Of a stretch of 40,078 bases of DNA, positions 34,768 through 40,078 are shown in pieces; the first letter of the stretch is position 1, and each line of letters opens with the position of its first letter. Below the pieces are notes generated by a model, which saw only the letters and a list, made by a program, of their open reading frames with translations, was not told where the DNA came from and did not search any database. Location of the stretch: NCBI RefSeq assembly GCF_000002995.4, contig NW_025062311.1, positions 5,001 to 45,078 on the forward strand. The letters are read 5' to 3'. The stretch comes from Brugia malayi. Lineage: Eukaryota; Nematoda; Chromadorea; Rhabditida; Onchocercidae. The position numbers were made by a program, and so were the translations under genes.

Positions 34768-36405
34768 TTAAGAAATAATTTTGAGAGAGTGATTTTGAGG
34801 TATATAGTTAAATGTATGAAGTTTAATAGGTGGGATTTCTTCTTTAGTTAGAAATTGAGTGTGTTGTGCTTCTATAGGGAGAGTAATGATGGTAGTTTGA
34901 TTTGAATTTCGTTTTGAAGTATTACAAAGGAGAGATTGAACTAATTTAAATTTCCACTTAATAATAATTAAAATAGTTAATAATGTCACGATTATTATAC
35001 AGATAAAAATCAATTTCCAGTTTGTTATCAAGTTTTCAAATTCTTCTTGTATCGGTAGAACAATTTCATCGAATTCCCTTTCCATTTGTTTGATAATTTC
35101 TTCTCCTTCTTCAGAGATTTCTTGCCAAAAGAGTTCATCCTTCATTTGATGTGGTATTGAATTAATTGTTTTTTGGGTTTGATAATATAATTTTCCAATT
35201 CTAATAATATAAGCAAAATAATATAAGTTTCCAATTCTGCATTAATTCTTTCAATTTCAAATTTACTTATTAAATCTCCTTTGAATTCGATATTTTCGAT
35301 TGCTGATTGTTCTGATTTGCAAGGAGCCACCATCAAATTTCCGTTAATTCTTTTAGCTATCACATCGTCTCTTTGAAGTATTAGTTTCGTGGCAAGGGTA
35401 GATTGCTGATTGATAGCCATTTGATCAAAAGTAATAGGTTATTTCTATTTTGGAAACTTCTCTGCTGTGTTTTCTTTGAGTGTTGAAGGAATTCTTGTCT
35501 TAGTGAATCAGAAAGGTATTGAAGTTTTACATTTTCAGGATCGTATTTTCTATCTGGAGACTTTTCCATCATCAATAGTTTATTTGTTACTCTTCGTTTG
35601 AATTTTGTAATAGAGTTCGAGTCATCTTCAATGTCTAGTTCAATAACTATATCGCCCTGCATTAAAATTGGAGAGGTGAATCTACAATTTTTGGTGTTTA
35701 ATACAGGGGGGTTTTTACCAGTTATAAGCGATGCTTGTATCTCATCGATGATGAAGTGGTTGTTATACTTTGTAGCCTTGTATCTTCCGATCTTTCGATA
35801 TAAACAATGATTGGTCGTATCATTGCTATTCCATGTGATAATGCTAGTATTCATTATGCATTCACCCATTTGTGTCGAACAGTCTTTTATATCTTCAAGG
35901 TTAGAGACTAACCTTCTTCCATCGTAGATGAGAATTTCTCCTTGAGTTAATATGAAGTTTGAGGTTGATTGACAGCTAACTCCTAACCATCCATAGGAAT
36001 ATTGTATTTCCTTATTAGTTATCCATTGATTAGGAGAACATTGAATCAGTCTAATTCCGTTCATTTGTTTTCGAACATTTAAATATCTGCAGAATTGTGA
36101 GGAAGTTGCGGTAGTAGACGTATGGTCTGACACTACCGATAGCGATATTCTGAGAAAAGCTTTCGTGCATACAGTCCGTGTAATGTTGCTACATTTTATA
36201 GCTGGTATTCTTACATGGGTGCGTGTGTACACATCACTTTGTGATATGTAGCATTTTTGTGAATAATTTCTTCACAATTCCATTTTTCAGGAATATTAAA
36301 GGGTACACCAGTAATCCAATTACAGCTATTGTTAGCTAATACTTGTCTTGGTATTAATGCCATCATCGTTATTAATGATAAAGTTTTTATCAGAAGATTA
36401 GACTT
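34768..36405 (-). pseudogene. Env-like membrane glycoprotein of the BEL/Pao element, broken
   Basis: Lies between the integrase frame and the 3' LTR, the place of an envelope-like third gene in some BEL/Pao elements. A frame entering at about 36405-36230 shows a hydrophobic leader-like start (LIKTLSLITMMALIP) and a mature-looking start with Cys and NxT/NxS sites. It then shifts frame near 36225. The main frame (36232-35381) is Cys-rich with several potential N-glycosylation sites. A second frame (35420-35142) and a third (35145-34768) follow, each overlapping the one before. The third has an acidic helical part, a single membrane segment at about residues 45-62 and a short basic tail, typical of a type I fusion glycoprotein. 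At least three frame breaks mean no intact product. I cannot place it in a named Env class. Confidence 0.65.
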
Positions 36406-37705
36406 GTCTTTTGCAAAGACTGTAGTCTGTGATTTTTAGCACTTCTGGTTCGTCGAGCAATGGGTTCTTCTGGTTCATCTTCCACTCTTTCTTCTTTATC
36501 TTCAGTAGCATCTATTTCCATAGGATAAAGCATATTTATTGATCGATCGATTTGTTTTCCATTCGGTAATTGTATTGTTGCACTCCTTATTTTTCCATCC
36601 CATCCTCGATTAATTTTTATTATCCTTGCCAATTTCCATACACCACGAGGTATTTCTGGTTCATTTAGTAATACTATCTCATTTTCATGTGGTACTCTTT
36701 TTTCTACTATTCTAGGTGATTTTAATTCTCTCTGTGTGCGTTCTCTAAGACTTATAAGATATTCTTCTTTCCACAACTTCCAAAAGACATCTAATGTGTT
36801 AAGAGTGGTAGTCCAATACTTGACTAATTTATCTTTAGTCTTTATTGTATAAGGGGTATATTCATCTTGATGACTATCATAATTTATTGGTAGATCTAAT
36901 GAAGCCATAGGTGATATAAAATCAATTGGACGAATGATTCTGTAGTCGTCAAACCCTACATAAGTTAATGGACGGGTATTAAGGATTCCTTCTATTTCAA
37001 CTATTAATGTTATTAATTCTCCTTCCTTTGGTAGTTTTCTTCCTATTGCTCTTCTTAATGCCCTTTTTGTGAGTCCTGTAAGTCTTTCATATACACCACC
37101 CCCCCATGGTGCTCTTGGTATAGTATTTTTCCATATCATACCCTAGCCAAAAAGTTAGCGTTTTCTTCCATAATGATTTTGAATACCAGTTGAAATTGGC
37201 TTGCATTATCGCTTAATATTAATTTTGGATATCCACGTCGAGCGATAAATCTTCTTAAAACATGTGAAAAATTCTCGGCAGATAAATTCTCCGCCATTTC
37301 AAGATGCACCGCTCTGGTAGTGAAGCACGTAAAAGTGCTATCCATCTTTTGACTAGACCAGTATTAGATTTTGACTGAAAGAGGACCCATATAATCAAGG
37401 CCGACTTGTTCGAAGGTCCTGGATCGTTTTACTCGTGTTTGTGGTAACTTGGCATCGCTGGCAGTTTAAACGGTTTAGCTTTCCAGCGAATGCAATAACA
37501 GCATAGGTTTATGATTCGTTTTACAGCAGCTCTTCCTTTCGGTATCCAATATTTTCGTCTTAATTCAGCTAACGTATGTGCAATACCTGCGTGATATAAT
37601 TCATTATGCTTGTGTAAAATAATAAGATCAGTAGTATAATTATGATCCGGTAAATATACAGGATATTTGCTTTCGTCCATTAATTCTGAATTTTCCAGTC
37701 GGCTC
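36390..37705 (-). pseudogene. BEL/Pao pol 3' part: integrase and DUF5641-like region, broken
   Basis: Reading on the minus strand: 37705-37429 has the RLENSEL start, [11 protein letters not shown] and [11 protein letters not shown], the H2C2 zinc-binding domain of retroelement integrase. A one-base frame change then gives [20 protein letters not shown] with the first catalytic Asp. Another change leads to 37345-37136 with TCFTTRAVHLEMAENLS and LILSDNASQFQLVF, the second Asp. Another leads to 37139-36390 with PRAPWGGGVYERLTGLTKRA, carrying the catalytic Glu, and ILNTRPLTYV. Its C-terminal part (FWKLWKEEYLISLRERTQRE and IPRGVWKLARI) is the DUF5641-type tail typical of BEL/Pao integrases. Gag, protease, RT and RNase H are absent, because homology stops at about 37705 where satellite sequence begins. 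At least three frameshifts show it is dead. Confidence 0.9.
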
Positions 37706-39358
37706 CATCACGTCAATCACGATCATTGCAATCACGACCCCAATCACGATTGTATATGCTTTAGTACCATGTATCCATTAATTGTGAATCACGATTGTAT
37801 ATGCCTGAGTATCATGTATCCATTAATTGTGAATCACGATTGTATATGCCTGAGTATCATGCATCCATTAATTGTGAATCACGATTGTATATTTCAGAGT
37901 ATCATGTATCCATTAATTGTGAATCACGATTGTATATGCTTTAGTACCATGTATCCATTAATTGTGAATCACGATTGTATATGCTTTAGTACCATGTATC
38001 CCATTAATTGTGAATCACGATTGTATATGCCTGAGTATCATGTATTCATTAATTGTGAATCACGATTGTATATGCCTGTGTATCATGAATCCATTAATTG
38101 TCAATCACGATTGTGTTTGCCTGAGTATCATGTATCCGTTAATTGTGAATCACGATTGTATATATCAGAGTATATTGTGAATCACGATTGTATATGCCTG
38201 GCTATCATGTATCCATTAATTGTGAATCACGATTGTATATGCCTGAGTATCATGTATCCATTAATCGTGAATCACGATTGTGTATGTCAGAGTATCATGA
38301 ATCATTAATTGTCAATCACGATTGTGTATGCCTGAGTATCATGCATCCATTAATTGTGAATCACGATTGTATATTTCAGAGTATCATGTATCCATTAATT
38401 GTGAATCACGATTGTATATGCTTTAGTACCATGTATCCATTAATTGTGAATCACGATTGTATATGTCAGAGCATATTGTGAATCACGATTGTATATGCCT
38501 GAGTATCATGCATCCATTAATTGTGAATCACGATTGTATATTTCAGAGTATCATGTATCCATTAATTGTGAATCACGATTGTATATACCTGAGTATCATG
38601 TATCCATTAATTGTGAATCACGATTGTATATGCCTGGAGTATCATGCATCCATTAATTGTGAATCACGATTGTATATTTCAGAGTATCATGTATCCATTA
38701 ATTGTGAATCACGATTGTATATGCTTTAGTACCATGTATCCATTAATTGTGAATCACGATTGTATATGCCTGAGTATCATGTATTCATTAATTGTGAATC
38801 ACGATTGTATATTTCAGAGTATCATGTATCCATTAATTGTGAATCACGATTGTATATGTCAGAGTATCATGCATCCATTAATTGTGAATCACGATTGTAT
38901 ATTTCAGAGTATCATGTATCCATTAATTGTGAATCACGATTGTATATACCTGAGTATCATGTATCCATTAATTGTGAATCACGATTGTATATGCCTGAGT
39001 ATCATGCATCCATTAATTGTGAATCACGATTGTATATTTCAGAGTATCATGTATCCATTAATTGTGAATCACGATTGTATATGCTTTAGTACCATGTATC
39101 CATTAATTGTGAATCACGATTGTATATGCCTGAGTATCATGTATTCATTAATTGTGAATCACGATTGTATATTTCAGAGTATCATGTATCCATTAATTGT
39201 GAATCACGATTGTATATGTCAGAGTATCATGTATTCATTAATTGTGAATCACGATTGTATATGCCTGAGTATCATGTATCCATTAATTGTGAATCACGAG
39301 TGTATATGTCAGAGTATATTGTGAATCACGATTGTATATGCCTGTGTATCATGAATCC
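37706..39358 (+). repeat. Satellite B, 45-bp tandem array
   Basis: About 36 tandem units of consensus CATGTATCCATTAATTGTGA, ATCACGATTGTATATGCCTG, AGTAT (45 bp). Variants: GCTTTAGTACC, TTTCAGAG, GTCAGAG and ACCTGAG in place of GCCTGAG, and CATGCATCC or CATGTATTC at the start. A few units are shortened to about 30 bp (near 38170, 38470, 39315). The left edge (37709-37750) has closely spaced CAATCACGA copies instead of full units. Because 45 is a multiple of three and units lack stops in several frames, long open frames (up to 226 codons of a 15-residue repeat such as MYPLIVNHDCICLSI) appear in all plus frames. These are not taken as genes. Confidence 0.95.
38644..39234 (+). repeat. 360-bp higher-order repeat within satellite B
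   Basis: Sequence from 38641 recurs from 39001, identical for over 200 bp, with the same order of five unit variants. Eight 45-bp units make the 360-bp period. The copies diverge at 38871 versus 39231 (GCATCC versus GTATTC). Confidence 0.85.
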
Positions 39359-40078
39359 AAATGTCTTCTAGTGATATTGTTATATCAGCTGCGAAGTGAC
39401 ATGAATTAAAAAAAATGCCTTCTAGTGATATTGTAATGTTTGCAGAGAAATGGTATGAGTTAATGAATTAATCAAAACGTCTTCTAGTGATATTGTTATA
39501 TTGGCAGAGAAATGGTATGAGTTAATGAATTAATCAAAATGTCTTCTAGTGATATTGTTATATTTGCAGAGAAATGGTATGAGTTAATGAAATAATCAAA
39601 ATGTCTTCTAGTGATATTGTTATATTTGCAGAGAAATGGTATGAGTTAATGAATTAATCAAAATGTCTTCTAGTGATATTGTTATATTTGCAGAGAAATG
39701 GTATGAGTTAATGAATTAATCAAAATGTCTTCTAGTGATATTGTTTTATCAGTAGAGAAGTGGCATGAATTGATCGAAATGTCTTCTAGTGATATTGTTA
39801 TATCACCAGCGAAGTGACATGAAAAAAAAAAAATGTCTGCTAGTGATATTGTTTAATCTGTAGAGAAATGGTATGAGTAAATGAATTAATCAAAATGTCT
39901 CCAATTGATCTTGTTATATTGGTTATAAATGGTATGAGTTAATGAAATAATCAAAATGCCATCTAGTGATATTGTTATGTTTGCAGAGAAATGGTATGAG
40001 TTAATGAATTAATCAAAATGTCTTCAAGTGATATTGTTATATTTGCAGAGAAATGGTATGAGTTAATGAATTAATCAA
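39359..40078 (+). repeat. Satellite A tandem array, right block, runs off the window
   Basis: Starts AAATGTCTTCTAGTGATATT directly after the last satellite B unit. Units are the same family as 12730-16215 and in the same orientation as its main part, mostly the 62-bp class, with degenerate ones near 39780-39960. The window ends inside the array. Confidence 0.95.

Noticed and set aside
37429..37680. A start codon at 37680 for a complete integrase gene
   Set aside because: Family-like sequence (RLENSEL) continues upstream of this Met to about 37705, so the Met is internal and the gene is truncated by the satellite.
37706..39358. CRISPR-like array
   Set aside because: The units are whole 45-bp tandem copies with no unique spacers, there are no cas genes, and the DNA is eukaryotic.
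37667..39371. Repeat-protein genes suggested by open frames of 80-226 codons
   Set aside because: All follow from the 45-bp satellite unit, occur in all three plus frames, and have no start context, splice sites or non-repeat flanks.

Overview
The window is strongly AT-rich animal DNA with short introns, long non-coding stretches, satellites and retroelement remains. An exact copy of the 22-nt nematode spliced leader SL1 (34168-34189, minus strand) points to a nematode. Intron size and base composition would suit a spirurid or filarial worm, but the species cannot be read from the sequence.

Layout. 1-9.5 kb: almost gene-free, with one possible small gene (4734-4952), one weak coiled-coil exon (6897-6993) and an inverted repeat (7923-8149). 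9.5-11 kb, minus strand: a broken PRPF38B-type splicing-factor pseudogene (9524-10224) and two unrecognised exon-like pieces (10365-11024). 12.7-16.2 kb: satellite A (54/62-bp units), with a head-to-head inversion at its left edge. 17.6-18.2 kb: a solo LTR of a BEL/Pao-type element with a perfect 5-bp target duplication, inside an open exon-like stretch. 18.7-19.8 kb: diverged local duplications. 21-23.7 kb, plus strand: an intron-retaining, frameshifted GH47 alpha-mannosidase pseudogene. 24-28.7 kb: AT-rich with no clear gene. 28.8-30.5 kb, plus strand: an apparently intact multi-exon gene for a protein with a membrane anchor and a Lys/Glu-rich tail. 32.5-33.9 kb: a degraded locus with three copies of a G-T-x-D-P-x-Y-Q motif. 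34.1-37.7 kb, minus strand: the 3' half of a BEL/Pao element (integrase, DUF5641-like region, broken env-like glycoprotein, 3' LTR). 37.7-39.36 kb: satellite B (45-bp units with a 360-bp higher-order repeat), abutting the broken element. 39.36 kb to the end: satellite A again.

The genes do not form a pathway. The window looks like decaying DNA: at least two unrelated, normally conserved genes survive as intron-retaining, broken copies among satellites and retroelements. A non-recombining sex chromosome, a B chromosome or pericentromeric DNA would fit.

The most interesting feature is the LTR at 34102-34743. It carries exact SL1 immediately after an AATAAA signal, at a point where the related solo LTR lacks SL1 but has an AG|G junction. 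This suggests a retroelement that copied a trans-spliced RNA back into its LTR and may use SL1 as its terminal repeat (R).
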